Assembly: GCF_000423565.1 (NCBI RefSeq)
Contig: NZ_KE384042.1
Location: forward strand, 152,480 to 216,479
Direction: 5' to 3'
Length of the DNA: 64,000 nt
From: Runella zeae DSM 19591
GTDB lineage: Bacteria > Bacteroidota > Bacteroidia > Cytophagales > Spirosomataceae
Shown: positions 1 to 8,480 of the stretch, in pieces
Layout of the letters: each line of letters opens with the position of its first letter
Position numbering within the stretch: position 1 is the stretch's first letter
Program-made: the position numbers and the translations under genes
The notes under the pieces: model-generated
What the model was told of the DNA's origin: nothing
What the model saw: only the letters and a program-made list of their open reading frames with translations
Database searches by the model: none

Positions 1-1
1 A

Positions 2-181
2 ACAAGTTTTCAACACCGAGCCGAGATTGTAAAAGAATACCTAGAGCAACAAGGCATTTCGGCGGTAATCATCAATAAGCAGGATAGTAGTTATCATTTT
101 GGAAAGTGCGAGGTGTATGTTCCTCTGAAGGATTCAATCATCGCTAAAACAATTGTAGTGAATGAAATCTCGTTTGGATAA
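2..181 (+). CDS. DUF2007-like protein, 3' end (truncated at the window edge)
   Basis: The frame beginning at base 2 is open for 59 codons and stops at 179-181. The visible part reads as an alpha/beta fold: a helix containing HRAEIVKEYLEQQG, a strand with SAVIINKQDSSY, and the segment GKCEVYVPLKDSIIAK near the end. This order is typical of DUF2007, a small domain of about 70 residues that is often called a putative signal-transducing protein. Its biochemical role is unknown. Its last 20 bases overlap the start of cdsA, which suggests translational coupling. The N-terminus is outside the window, so the full length cannot be judged. The family call rests on pattern recognition only. Confidence 0.7.
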   Translation, partial: TSFQHRAEIVKEYLEQQGISAVIINKQDSSYHFGKCEVYVPLKDSIIAKTIVVNEISFG

Positions 182-995
182 ATTATCAAACCTTCAACAA
201 CGCATCATAGCCGCTATTGTAGGAGTTGCCATTATTTTATGGGCTATTTTATACGCAGATTGGACTTTTTTATTGCTTTTTTGCGCTATCAGTACCTTTA
301 CCCAATTGGAGTTTTATAAGCTCTTGGGCCTTGACGGCAATCAGCCCTTGACCTACTATGGAACCATGTGTGGCGTTTTTATCAATGTGCTTACCTATTT
401 GATAGAAAAAGAAATTATAGGTTTTCAAAATTATTTTCTCATTAGTCCTCTAGTGACGATGATATTTTTCATTAAGCTTTATAAAAAGAGAGATTTGAAA
501 CCTTTTCAAAATATTGCTTTTACTTTTTTGGGTATTATTTACGTGGCGATTCCTTTTTCACTTTTGAGTGTATTGGCGATGAGAGGCGGAACCTATAATT
601 TTGAAATTGTATTAGGATGTTTGCTATTGCTCTGGGCGACAGATATCGGTGCTTATTTTGCTGGTACTTACTTAGGAAAGCGTAAGCTTTTTGAAAGAGT
701 TTCTCCCAAAAAATCTTGGGAAGGAGCTGCTGGAGGAGCTGCTTTTGCAGGCTTAGTAGCTTTTGTATTAGGGGTTTATTTCAAAAGCCACGAGCCGTGG
801 GAGTGGTATTGTATTGCAGCGTTGATTGTGGTCGGAGGTACCCTAGGAGACTTGGTAGAATCACTCTTCAAAAGAAGTATTGCTATCAAAGATTCGGGAA
901 GTACAATACCCGGGCATGGCGGTTTTTTGGACCGTTTTGATGGGCTCCTTCTTTCGACTCCTTTTATTGTGACCTTTGTTAAAATTTTTTCCTGA
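162..995 (+). CDS. cdsA: phosphatidate cytidylyltransferase CdsA
   Basis: The 277-residue integral membrane protein makes CDP-diacylglycerol from phosphatidate and CTP, the branch point of phospholipid synthesis. Most of the chain is hydrophobic, with about seven or eight membrane spans. The C-terminus carries the CdsA signature: SLFKRSIAIKDSG around residue 235, followed by PGHGGFLDRFDG. The conserved K-D, H-G-G and D-R-x-D residues bind metal and CTP in this family. The length is normal. The ATG at 162 lies inside the preceding DUF2007 gene with a 20-base overlap, so the two are probably co-transcribed and coupled. No terminator is obvious after the stop, and a promoter-like -7 element follows at 1017. 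Confidence 0.96.
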   Translation: MKSRLDKLSNLQQRIIAAIVGVAIILWAILYADWTFLLLFCAISTFTQLEFYKLLGLDGNQPLTYYGTMCGVFINVLTYLIEKEIIGFQNYFLISPLVTMIFFIKLYKKRDLKPFQNIAFTFLGIIYVAIPFSLLSVLAMRGGTYNFEIVLGCLLLLWATDIGAYFAGTYLGKRKLFERVSPKKSWEGAAGGAAFAGLVAFVLGVYFKSHEPWEWYCIAALIVVGGTLGDLVESLFKRSIAIKDSGSTIPGHGGFLDRFDGLLLSTPFIVTFVKIFS

Positions 996-1016
996 ACTAA
1001 GACGTTAAAATAGTAG

Positions 1017-1024
1017 TAGCTTTG
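1017..1024 (+). promoter_or_regulatory. Bacteroidota-type -7 element before the exported protein gene at 1051
   Basis: TAGCTTTG matches the Bacteroidota -7 consensus TAnnTTTG exactly and sits 26 bases before the ATG at 1051. No good TTG -33 element is seen at the usual 19-20 bp spacing, so the promoter call is tentative. Confidence 0.4.
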
Positions 1025-1050
1025 TCGTTCCTGAACTTAAATTGAATATC

Positions 1051-1785
1051 ATGCAACAAAAAAATATATATAGCTTCTTCTTCTTGTTACTCTTGTGCGT
1101 GGGATTGGTAGGTGTATCTTCAAATGAGACCCAAGCCCAAGGGCAAGTCAAAAGTATTATGTTTACGGGACGGGTAGTAGGTGTAAAAGGCACTCAGACT
1201 TTATCCAAAGCTTATATATTTATCCCGCGAGCAGGAAGAGGAACGCTTGCCGACGAAGGCGGGTATTTTGCTTTGCCGGTATTTCCTGGAGATAGTGTGG
1301 TGTTTAGTTATCTAGGTTATCAGAAGCAGTACCATGTCATTCCTCGTCGACATATGGAAGAGTCTTACTCTGCTATTATCTTGATGAAAGAAGATATTAA
1401 GACCTTAGCTGAAGTAAAAGTCTATCCCTATGCCACTGAGGAGGAGTTTAAAAAAGCCATCATTGCTATGAAGCTACCTGATGAGTTTGAACGTGAAAAC
1501 CTCGAAAAAAATACCCGGCAAGAATTGCTAATGCAAATGGCCGCCGCTACTCCTATGAGTGCAGCAAGTAATTATAGGTCTTTTATGGATCAACAGATAT
1601 TTGGCCGAGAAAATGCTGCCAATCGAAGTTTTACAACGGCATTTCCTTTCCTTAATCCATTTGCTTGGGCCAATTTCCTGAAGTCAGTTAAAAACGGCGA
1701 CTTGAAAAAGAAAGAATATCGCGAAATTCTGAATCAGGCACCCCGCGAGAATCTTACACGTCAAGATATTTTAAAGAAAGATTAG
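1051..1785 (+). CDS. exported carboxypeptidase-regulatory-like domain protein
   Basis: The 244-residue protein begins with a signal peptide (hydrophobic FFFLLLLCVGLVGV, then a QAQG cleavage region). Residues of about 35-115 look like a CarboxypepD_reg-like beta-sandwich: FTGRVVGVKGTQTLSKAY, GTLADEGGYFALPVFPGD, VVFSYLGYQKQ. This is the same kind of domain that sits at the front of SusC proteins, but here there is no TonB-dependent barrel. The remainder is charged and probably helical, with no domain I recognise. Such proteins are common in Bacteroidota and their role is mostly unknown. I chose the ATG at 1051; an in-frame TTG at 1042 is less likely. The stop is one base from the stop of the convergent lpxH gene, so the transcripts may overlap. 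Confidence 0.75.
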   Translation: MQQKNIYSFFFLLLLCVGLVGVSSNETQAQGQVKSIMFTGRVVGVKGTQTLSKAYIFIPRAGRGTLADEGGYFALPVFPGDSVVFSYLGYQKQYHVIPRRHMEESYSAIILMKEDIKTLAEVKVYPYATEEEFKKAIIAMKLPDEFERENLEKNTRQELLMQMAAATPMSAASNYRSFMDQQIFGRENAANRSFTTAFPFLNPFAWANFLKSVKNGDLKKKEYREILNQAPRENLTRQDILKKD

Positions 1786-1786
1786 C

Positions 1787-2602
1787 CTAGCGTGACCCAC
1801 TAGGGGTACCGAAGTTTTGCATGCTCATATGCTGACCGTCGAAGGTAGCATAGCTTTGATATACAATCCAATCTCCTAAAATCACCACGTGACTTTGCCC
1901 TTCTCCAATGGCATGGTAAACTTCTATGTGGCGGTGGCCAAAAACATAAAAATCGTGGTGCTTTTTGTTTTCTTGCTCAATGGCGTACTGAATAAGCCAT
2001 TCGTTTTTTTCTCCCAAAAATTGGGGTAAGTCTGCTTTTGCATGTTTTTTCCAACTGTGTTCTGCCCACGATTGCCCTAGCCAAAGTGCCCAATCAGGGT
2101 GCATGAGATTACCAAAAGCCCAACGCGAAATTTTGCTTTCAAAGACTTTTTGTAATACTTTATAAGAATAATCCCCCGGCCCTAGACCATCTCCATGAGT
2201 TACTAAAAATCGAGTGGTAGAGGTAGGGGATTGAATGACCATTTCTAAAGGGCGTCGGTACATCTTTACGTTAAGCTCTTTGACAAGATAGTCGGTCATC
2301 CACATATCATGATTGCCTGGAAAGACGATGATTTCAATACCCGCATCTGTAAGTTCGCCCAGTTTTCCCAAAAAACGCACAAATCCCTTCGGTACTACCC
2401 GACGATGCTCGTACCAAAAATCAAACAAATCACCAACCAGACAAATCACTTGAGCTTCGTGACGAATGCTTTCTAACCATTTGACTACTTGCCGCTCTCT
2501 TTCAAGGCTTTTGGCGTGAGTAGGTGCCCCTAAATGAAAATCGGATGCAAAGAAAATTTTTTTTCCTGAAAGAAGCTGTACTTCTAACTGCTGAAAAGAC
2601 AT
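1787..2602 (-). CDS. lpxH: UDP-2,3-diacylglucosamine diphosphatase, LpxH type
   Basis: The 271-residue calcineurin-fold metallophosphatase most likely hydrolyses UDP-2,3-diacylglucosamine to lipid X in lipid A synthesis, on the cytoplasmic face of the inner membrane. All metal-binding blocks are visible: D-F-H near residue 21, GDLFDFWYE near 57, GNHDMW near 96, THGDG in the middle, and GHRH near the C-terminus. GDLFDFWYE is characteristic of the LpxH family rather than of generic phosphoesterases. It is slightly longer than the E. coli enzyme (about 240). Bases 2625-2632 read CAAAAATA on the plus strand, an exact TAnnTTTG -7 element for this gene, though no -33 partner is clear. The gene is convergent with the exported protein gene, one base apart. 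Confidence 0.88.
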   Translation of the reverse strand: MSFQQLEVQLLSGKKIFFASDFHLGAPTHAKSLERERQVVKWLESIRHEAQVICLVGDLFDFWYEHRRVVPKGFVRFLGKLGELTDAGIEIIVFPGNHDMWMTDYLVKELNVKMYRRPLEMVIQSPTSTTRFLVTHGDGLGPGDYSYKVLQKVFESKISRWAFGNLMHPDWALWLGQSWAEHSWKKHAKADLPQFLGEKNEWLIQYAIEQENKKHHDFYVFGHRHIEVYHAIGEGQSHVVILGDWIVYQSYATFDGQHMSMQNFGTPSGSR

Positions 2603-2699
2603 GTTTTATATTTTAGAATTCAGGCAAAAATACGGAGATTACTTTATAAGATTTTTTAACTTTACGCTTCACCTGTATCAATATTAAATAGAATTTATC

Positions 2700-3194
2700 A
2701 TGCCCACAAAAGCAGAAGTATTTGAAAAGATTGCTGCGGACTTGGCTCAACAAGGTTTCAACGTCGTAAAACAAGACCAAACTCGTCCTTGGGGAGGTTT
2801 TTTTGTGTTGGACGAAGCCCAAACCCCGGCCTTTGCCGCAAAGTATTTTCCAAGCGTAGAGTTGTCGACGATACAAATTACGCAAAAACTTAGTCCTAAA
2901 ATTTTGGTAGTAGCTCCCGAAAAAAGATTGTCATGGCAATACCATCATAGGAGAGCCGAAATTTGGCGTGTAGTGAGTGGCATTGTAGGAGTAGTAAAAA
3001 GTGATACTGACCAAGAAACAGAAGTAAAATCTTACGAACCTGGTGAGCTCATCACACTACGTCAAGGAGAGCGGCACCGGTTGGTAGGTTTAGCCGAGTG
3101 GGGAGTGTTAGCCGAAATTTGGCAGCATACCGACGCTTCTCACCCCTCCGATGAAGACGATATTGTACGCGTTCAGGATGATTTTGGACGGTAA
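2700..3194 (+). CDS. cupin protein related to type II sugar-phosphate isomerases
   Basis: The 164-residue protein has the cupin core of the mannose-6-phosphate isomerase type II family: RPWGGF near residue 30, LSWQYHHRRAEIWRVVSG in the centre, YEPGELITLRQGERHR, then a tail with IWQHTDASHPSDEDDIVR. In larger enzymes this domain follows a GDP-mannose pyrophosphorylase; here it stands alone. Bacteroidota versions are often labelled phosphoheptose isomerase, but that label is not secure because GmhA belongs to a different fold. The H-H and E-x-W residues probably form the metal site. The substrate cannot be read from the sequence. TAACTTTA at 2657-2664 is one base off the -7 consensus. The gene is divergent from lpxH. 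Confidence 0.72.
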   Translation: MPTKAEVFEKIAADLAQQGFNVVKQDQTRPWGGFFVLDEAQTPAFAAKYFPSVELSTIQITQKLSPKILVVAPEKRLSWQYHHRRAEIWRVVSGIVGVVKSDTDQETEVKSYEPGELITLRQGERHRLVGLAEWGVLAEIWQHTDASHPSDEDDIVRVQDDFGR

Positions 3195-3234
3195 TTTAGA
3201 ATAGGATTAAAGAGCATTCATCTAAAATTTCAAC

Positions 3235-3768
3235 ATGGAAGAATCACTTCGTTATCCGATTGGTCAATTTGAGTACGGAAAAATATACACACCGGCTGAG
3301 ACAAAATCTCAGATTCAAACCATCAGTGCATTGCCGTCGAAGTTGTTTAATGCCGTAAATCCCCTCACAGAAGCTCAACTCGACACGCCTTATCGTCCGG
3401 GAGGGTGGACAGTGTTGCAAACAGTGCACCACGTAGCCGATAGCCACATGAATGCTTATATTCGTTTTAAATTAGCATTGACTGAAGAAAACCCTTCTAT
3501 CAAGCCGTACGAAGAAGCGCTCTGGGCCGAACTAGCTGATGGTAAAGGTGCGCCGGTCGATTGGTCATTGCAGTTACTCAAGTATGTACATTTGCGATGG
3601 GGAGTATTGCTCAATTCTCTTACTGATGCTGATTTGGCACGAACTTACTTTCATCCCGAATCCAAGCGAGTGTTTGCATTGAGAGAAGTGATAGCGATGT
3701 ATGCTTGGCACAGTGAGCATCACTATGAGCATATCAATCGGCTGTGTTTACGAGAAGGTTGGAAATAA
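3235..3768 (+). CDS. YfiT/BstA-type DinB superfamily protein
   Basis: The 177-residue protein matches the DinB/YfiT four-helix metal-dependent family in length (B. subtilis YfiT is about the same) and motifs. The helix TVHHVADSHMN near residue 65 and the C-terminal WHSEHHYEHI supply the three histidines that bind the metal. The phrase RPGGWTVLQTVHH is characteristic of YfiT-like proteins. Family members include bacillithiol-S-transferases and putative metal hydrolases, and many Bacteroidota use bacillithiol, so a thiol-transfer role in detoxification is plausible but unproven. It starts 40 bases after the cupin gene and is probably in the same transcript. No terminator is evident after it. 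Confidence 0.82.
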   Translation: MEESLRYPIGQFEYGKIYTPAETKSQIQTISALPSKLFNAVNPLTEAQLDTPYRPGGWTVLQTVHHVADSHMNAYIRFKLALTEENPSIKPYEEALWAELADGKGAPVDWSLQLLKYVHLRWGVLLNSLTDADLARTYFHPESKRVFALREVIAMYAWHSEHHYEHINRLCLREGWK

Positions 3769-3877
3769 AAAGCAAAAAAGAGATTTTTGGACTCCAATAA
3801 ATTTTTTAATGTGATTTTGCGTTTATTGAGGTGTAGTCATAAAAACAGATCACGAAAACAATTAATTTATTTTTAAA

Positions 3878-4330
3878 ATGCCATCTGCATCCACTTCTGA
3901 CAACATTGTTGTACGTATACTAAAATCCATTTTTTTTAAAAATGCCACTAGTAAAGCAGGACGCTATGCACGGAATACAAGCAGCTTATTGCAACTCTTA
4001 AAAGATACACTAGCAAAGAGTAATAGCCTAAAAGGTGCAGGATATGATGCTCTACGCGAGAAAATAGTGCTACTTACAAGATTGCTTAAGGCTTACGTGT
4101 CAGGTAATTACCGCACTATTCCTTGGAAAACATTGACGCGCATTATTGCGGTGTTGTTGTATTTTTTATCGCCGATAGATCTAATTCCAGATTTGTTGCC
4201 TGTAGTGGGTCTTACTGACGATATTGCGTTGATTGTGTGGTTGTTTAATGCTATCTCAGACGACCTAGAGTCTTTTCGTCAGTGGGAGTCGCAGCAAAAT
4301 ACGGTCTCTATTGACGGAGAAATGGGATAA
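3878..4330 (+). CDS. YkvA-family DUF1232 membrane protein
   Basis: The 150-residue protein has an unremarkable charged N-terminal half and a C-terminal hydrophobic part containing the DUF1232 hallmark FLSPIDLIPDLLPVVGLTDD around residues 103-122, followed by a further membrane-like helix. The S-P-I-D-L-I-P-D stretch is diagnostic for the family. Its function is unknown; it is usually an inner-membrane protein with one hairpin. It stands alone with about 110 bases upstream and 266 downstream. Confidence 0.85.
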   Translation: MPSASTSDNIVVRILKSIFFKNATSKAGRYARNTSSLLQLLKDTLAKSNSLKGAGYDALREKIVLLTRLLKAYVSGNYRTIPWKTLTRIIAVLLYFLSPIDLIPDLLPVVGLTDDIALIVWLFNAISDDLESFRQWESQQNTVSIDGEMG

Positions 4331-4435
4331 GTGAGTAGAGATATGAGAATGAGGAGGTTGGGTGTTGCCTCCAAAAATCATAAACTCAGCGTGACAAACT
4401 CGATATTTAATACTGCTTATTTGACGAATAGTTGT

Positions 4436-4443
4436 TAATTTTG
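4436..4443 (+). promoter_or_regulatory. candidate -7 element upstream of tatA
   Basis: TAATTTTG fits TAnnTTTG exactly and lies about 150 bases before the tatA start, which would leave a fairly long leader. No matching TTG is seen 19-20 bases upstream. Apart from this I see nothing definite in the gap 4331-4596. Confidence 0.35.
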
Positions 4444-4596
4444 CAGCTAGTCATCTTAAAAAACGCTTAAAATTCGGCGGGACTAAGGTAAATTTAGCCA
4501 TTTAGTTCGTTTTACTAGTGTAGCAATCAAGTTATTTGTGAATATCAATTTGTTTTCAGATAACGAATAACTCAATAATCATTAACCGTATTATCA

Positions 4597-4800
4597 ATGA
4601 ATATGCTTTCAATCTTGTTATTTTTAGGCTTAGGAGGACAAGAAATCCTTTTGATTGGCCTTATCGTTTTGTTGCTTTTTGGTGCTAAGAAGATTCCTGA
4701 ATTGATGAAAGGTCTTGGCAAAGGCATCCGTGAGTTTAAAGATGCTTCTAAAGAAGTAAAAGAAAACATCGAGAAAGGACTCGACGATGTAAGTAAATAA
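4597..4800 (+). CDS. tatA: Sec-independent translocase subunit TatA/E
   Basis: The 67-residue protein has the TatA layout: a short periplasmic end, one membrane span ([12 protein letters not shown]), the F-G-x-K-K-I-P-E hinge ([16 protein letters not shown]), an amphipathic helix and a charged lysine/glutamate-rich tail. It forms the pore-like oligomer that moves folded proteins across the inner membrane. No tatC is present in the window. The hydrolase at 13588 and ActB at 35756 carry twin-arginine motifs and are potential clients. An alternative start at the second methionine (4603) is possible. A strong terminator follows at 4841. Confidence 0.93.
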   Translation: MNMLSILLFLGLGGQEILLIGLIVLLLFGAKKIPELMKGLGKGIREFKDASKEVKENIEKGLDDVSK

Positions 4801-4840
4801 TTAATCTGGATATTTTTTAATAGCCTGATTCACTAAATCA

Positions 4841-4872
4841 GCAGTAGTTACAGAACTACTGCCGATTTTTTA
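4841..4872 (+). terminator. rho-independent terminator after tatA
   Basis: A perfect 9-bp stem (GCAGTAGTT at 4841-4849 with AACTACTGC at 4854-4862) closes a 4-base loop and is followed by CGATTTTTTATTTTA. It lies 40 bases after the tatA stop. Confidence 0.88.
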
Positions 4873-4908
4873 TTTTATGCCTTTCCAAAAACCACCTTAT
4901 ATAAGATT

Positions 4909-6360
4909 TTGAAGTCATACACATCTTTCGGTCAAGTACAAGCAGATTTGAGCACCGGTCGGGTATCGTGCCGTGAGTTGGTAGCGTATTATCTAAAAAA
5001 TATTGAACAAAAAAATCCTACCCTCAATGCATTTGTGGCGGTTTATGACGAAGAAGCCCGTCAGAAAGCAGAAGAGATTGACAAAAAAATAGCGGCAGGC
5101 ACAGCAGGACGCCTAGCAGGAATGGTAGTCGGAATCAAAGATGTGCTTTGTTATCAAGGGCATGGGCTACAAGCAGGAAGCCAAATATTGGATGGGTTTA
5201 TTTCTCAATTTACGGCTACGGCAGTACAAAGGATTTTGGACGAAGATGCTATCATTATTGGACGTCAAAACTGTGATGAGTTTGCGATGGGATCTTCCAA
5301 CGAAAACTCGGCTTTTGGGGTAGTTCGTAACGCTGCTGATATTTCACGAGTCCCAGGTGGGTCGTCGGGAGGCTCGGCGGTGGCAGTGCAAGCTGATATG
5401 TGCTTGGCCTCGTTAGGCTCCGATACGGGCGGCTCGGTGCGTCAGCCGGCGGCTTTCTGCGGACTAGTAGGGTTCAAACCTACATATGGCCGTATTTCGC
5501 GCTGGGGACTGATTGCTTATGGTTCTTCTTTTGATTGTATTGGCCCTATTGCCAATAGCGTAGAAGATGTGGCATTGCTACTCGAAATCATGGCAGGCAA
5601 AGATGATTTTGACAGTACGGTTTCTGAAAGAGAAGTCGAAAAATATACTGCACTCAAATTGGACTCTCACCCTTTAAGAATAGGGTATCTTCGCGAGAGT
5701 TTAAGTGAGGCTATCCAGCCCGAAATCAGAGAAGCTACTCAAGCCAAACTTACTTGGCTTCAAGAACAAGGATATGTGGTAGAACCTGTCGATTTTGAAT
5801 TACTATCTTATATTTTACCTACTTATTATATATTGACTACCGCTGAGTCAAGCTCCAATCTTTCGAGGTTTGACGGGGTGAGGTATGGTCACAGAAGCAG
5901 TAAAGTTGAAGATTTAACTTCTTTATACAAAAAATCAAGGAGTGAAGGGTTTGGAGCAGAAGTGAAGCGCCGTATTATGCTTGGCACGTTTGTATTGAGT
6001 GCGAGTTATTATGATGCTTATTATACCAAAGCGCAAAAAGTAAGACGTTTGATGAAAGAGCAAACTGACTTGCTTTTTGAGAAATATGACTTTTTGGTGA
6101 TGCCAACTACTCCCACTACTGCTTTCCCGATTGGCGACAAGACGGAAGACCCATTGCAGATGTATTTGGCGGATATTTTTACGGTCCAAGCCAATGTAGT
6201 AGGAAACCCAGCAGTTTCGATTCCGAATGGTACCGACGAAACGGGCTTACCCATTGGTTTACAAATCATGGGAAAACCTTTTGGTGAAGCTCAGCTTTTG
6301 GCTTTCTGCCATCGCTTGGTGGGGAGTAATCAGCAAGTACAAAACTTACCTACATACTAG
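4909..6360 (+). CDS. gatA: Asp/Glu-tRNA amidotransferase subunit A
   Basis: The 483-residue amidase is the glutaminase subunit of the GatCAB complex, which converts misacylated Glu-tRNA(Gln) or Asp-tRNA(Asn) to the correct amide form. The Ser-cisSer-Lys triad is complete: K77 in GIKDVLC, S152 in GGSSGGSA and S176 in SDTGGSVRQPA. The following LVGFKPTYGRISRWGLIAYG block is standard for GatA rather than for other amidases. The frame has no ATG near its 5' end, so the start is the TTG at 4909. gatB and gatC are not nearby, which is common in this phylum. It starts 37 bases after the tatA terminator and probably has its own promoter. Confidence 0.95.
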   Translation: MKSYTSFGQVQADLSTGRVSCRELVAYYLKNIEQKNPTLNAFVAVYDEEARQKAEEIDKKIAAGTAGRLAGMVVGIKDVLCYQGHGLQAGSQILDGFISQFTATAVQRILDEDAIIIGRQNCDEFAMGSSNENSAFGVVRNAADISRVPGGSSGGSAVAVQADMCLASLGSDTGGSVRQPAAFCGLVGFKPTYGRISRWGLIAYGSSFDCIGPIANSVEDVALLLEIMAGKDDFDSTVSEREVEKYTALKLDSHPLRIGYLRESLSEAIQPEIREATQAKLTWLQEQGYVVEPVDFELLSYILPTYYILTTAESSSNLSRFDGVRYGHRSSKVEDLTSLYKKSRSEGFGAEVKRRIMLGTFVLSASYYDAYYTKAQKVRRLMKEQTDLLFEKYDFLVMPTTPTTAFPIGDKTEDPLQMYLADIFTVQANVVGNPAVSIPNGTDETGLPIGLQIMGKPFGEAQLLAFCHRLVGSNQQVQNLPTY

Positions 6361-6413
6361 CCATTGAAAACAGAAAGAGAAATGTAAAATCTAACGAGAA
6401 ACAAACGTAAGCG

Positions 6414-7850
6414 ATGATGGATTTGAAGCGAATTGTGAGAGTAAGTATGGTGGCCGGACTATGTTGGCTTGGAGCTAGCAAATATGCCCATACCCAAGTG
6501 GTAGAAACGAACACCAACGTGGCTGAGGAGGAATTATTAAAGATTGAAAATTTTGCCGATTCTACGGTGCCAGAAGCATTGGTAAAAGAGCGCTTGGCAA
6601 AGTTGCAAAATGAGATTCCGTTGCGTTATCACAAAGTGACGCATCAATTTGTTGAATACTTCATCTACAAAAAGCCTAGCTTCGTCAAAAGAATGCTAGA
6701 GCATATGCATTTGTATTTTCCGTTGTATGAGCAAACGCTCGAAAAGTATAACATGCCTCGTGAGTTGAAGTTTTTATCTCTCATTGAGTCTGGATTAAAT
6801 CCGCGCATTATTTCATACGCTGGCGCGGGAGGTCTTTGGCAATTTATGCCTGCTACTGGCCGCGAGTATGGTATGAAACAAGACGACTATATTGATGAGC
6901 GTTTTGACCCCGTCAAGTCGACCGATGCCGCGTGTCGTTATTTAAAACGCCTTTACAATGCTTTTGGGGATTGGGAAATGGCCTTGGCTGCTTACAACGT
7001 AGGTCCCGGAAATGTCAAAAGGGCAATTCGGCGCTCAGGTTCCAATACGTTTTGGGGAATCTACAATTTCTTACCAAAACAAACCCGTCATTATGTACCG
7101 CAGTTTGTGGCTATTATGTACATGATGCACTATCATGCTGACCATGGCGTATTTCCAGAAAGTCCCGAATATCCGATGTTGACGGATACGCTTCAAATCA
7201 CGGGCTATTTCAATCTTCATACTTTTGCTAAATTAAGTAATGTCAATTTAGATGACTTATACAAGCTCAATCCACAATTGATTAATACAGAACTCCCTCA
7301 TTACGTTAAAGACTATGTCGTCAAAGTCCCTAGCTATTGCTATGAATATGTTACAGAAAATAGAATAGCGATTTGGGATTCTGCATGTAAGTCTCCCTTT
7401 AGCCAAGCTCCTTATGCGTTGGCCTCACTCACAAATCCTGATAGTACAGAGCAGTCAGAAGAAGACGGAGAAACTCTAAAACCTACTACTAAGAAACTTT
7501 TTCATACTGTCAGAAAAGGAGAAACTTTGGGCAAAATAGCCAACCGATATGGCGTAGAAATGCATGAGCTCAAGAGGTGGAATCACTTGAGAAGCAGCAC
7601 TGTGATGCGAGGAAAAAAACTCCTAATTTATAAGGAGACGGCCGGAAACCCAGTACTCCAGCGTTTGGCAGGAGTGGATACCAAACCCAAAGCAAACACG
7701 AAGATTAAAATGCGTTATCATCGTGTGCAAGCAGGCGATACCCTCTCTACTATTGCTGAGCGTTATGGTATCAATGTAAGCCGCCTCAAAAAAATTAATA
7801 GATTAAAAGGTAATACGGTTCGTAAGGGGCAAAAACTAATTGTCGGATAA
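6414..7850 (+). CDS. mltD: membrane-bound lytic murein transglycosylase MltD
   Basis: The 478-residue exported enzyme cleaves the glycan strands of peptidoglycan between MurNAc and GlcNAc with 1,6-anhydro product formation. An N-terminal signal segment is followed by an SLT-type lysozyme domain (about residues 105-235) with catalytic E125 in SLIESGLNP, then AGAGGLWQFMPATGREYG and AAYNVGPGNV. Two LysM peptidoglycan-binding repeats close the protein: HTVRKGETLGKIANRYGV near 366 and HRVQAGDTLSTIAERYGI near 432. This order is that of MltD. No lipobox cysteine is clear, so it may be secreted or membrane-anchored by the signal segment. Two adjacent ATG codons (6414, 6417) are possible starts. It lies 53 bases after gatA. 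Confidence 0.93.
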   Translation: MMDLKRIVRVSMVAGLCWLGASKYAHTQVVETNTNVAEEELLKIENFADSTVPEALVKERLAKLQNEIPLRYHKVTHQFVEYFIYKKPSFVKRMLEHMHLYFPLYEQTLEKYNMPRELKFLSLIESGLNPRIISYAGAGGLWQFMPATGREYGMKQDDYIDERFDPVKSTDAACRYLKRLYNAFGDWEMALAAYNVGPGNVKRAIRRSGSNTFWGIYNFLPKQTRHYVPQFVAIMYMMHYHADHGVFPESPEYPMLTDTLQITGYFNLHTFAKLSNVNLDDLYKLNPQLINTELPHYVKDYVVKVPSYCYEYVTENRIAIWDSACKSPFSQAPYALASLTNPDSTEQSEEDGETLKPTTKKLFHTVRKGETLGKIANRYGVEMHELKRWNHLRSSTVMRGKKLLIYKETAGNPVLQRLAGVDTKPKANTKIKMRYHRVQAGDTLSTIAERYGINVSRLKKINRLKGNTVRKGQKLIVG

Positions 7851-7868
7851 TAATCTCTAATATTGTTG

Positions 7869-7934
7869 GTTATCCGTTAGGCATTGTCGGGCTGTATCAC
7901 CATTTTTGATGACCGATAATTATTAACGGATAAC
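7869..7934 (+). promoter_or_regulatory. nested hairpin immediately upstream of hemJ
   Basis: Three stems nest inside one another. An outer perfect 11-bp stem pairs GTTATCCGTTA (7869-7879) with TAACGGATAAC (7924-7934). A middle 8-bp stem pairs ATTGTCGG (7883-7890) with CCGATAAT (7913-7920), with one G-U pair. A small inner stem pairs ATCA (7896-7899) with TGAT (7907-7910). The structure ends 9 bases before the hemJ ATG and has no U-tract, so it is not a standard terminator. It could be a cis-acting translation control element or an inverted-repeat element. Confidence 0.6.
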
Positions 7935-7943
7935 ATCATTCCA

Positions 7944-8480
7944 ATGGCACTTTTTTATTTTAAAGCATTTCATATTGTAGGGGCCGTCGCATGGTTTGCG
8001 GGCCTTTTTTATTTGGTTAGAATGTTTGTGTATCACATTGAAGCTGACCAAAAACCCGAACATTTGCGTCAAGCCTTCAAAGATCAATTCAACCTCATGG
8101 AATGGCGGGCTTACAAAATCATCTGTAATCCTGCTATGATGCTCACTTGGACGTGCGGCCTTATCATGACGTACCTAAACCCAGGCTATTGGCAAATGGG
8201 TTGGTTTCAAGTCAAATTTGCGATTTTGTTGTTGCTTTCGGGCTATCATACTTGGTGTAAGGGCGTGATTGTGAAACTAGAAAAAGGAGAAAAACCCTAT
8301 AATTCTTTCCAATTTCGACTTCTCAACGAGCTTCCTACCTTATTTTTGGTGAGTATCGCTTTGTTGGCCGTTTTACGCGACACCCTCAATTTCGTCTATG
8401 CTTTCGGTGGTGTGTTGGCCTTTAGCGTTCTATTGTTTGCGTTTGCCAAGGCATATAAAAAACGACGGGGCGAGGGCTAA
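7944..8480 (+). CDS. hemJ: protoporphyrinogen IX oxidase HemJ
   Basis: The 178-residue membrane protein has about five spans and the HemJ/UPF0093 pattern: a histidine in the first helix (FKAFHIVGAVAWFAGLFYL), then RMFVYH, a central KFAILLLLSGYH helix and a C-terminal NELPTLFLVSIALLAVLRD. HemJ oxidises protoporphyrinogen IX to protoporphyrin IX, the penultimate step of haem synthesis, using a bound haem and probably the respiratory chain. The family length (about 140-180) and the conserved H and K positions fit. Haem demand in this genome is high: the respiratory block at 34453-51047 encodes haem c and haem A proteins. A nested hairpin sits just before the start codon and may control translation. 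Confidence 0.85.
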   Translation: MALFYFKAFHIVGAVAWFAGLFYLVRMFVYHIEADQKPEHLRQAFKDQFNLMEWRAYKIICNPAMMLTWTCGLIMTYLNPGYWQMGWFQVKFAILLLLSGYHTWCKGVIVKLEKGEKPYNSFQFRLLNELPTLFLVSIALLAVLRDTLNFVYAFGGVLAFSVLLFAFAKAYKKRRGEG

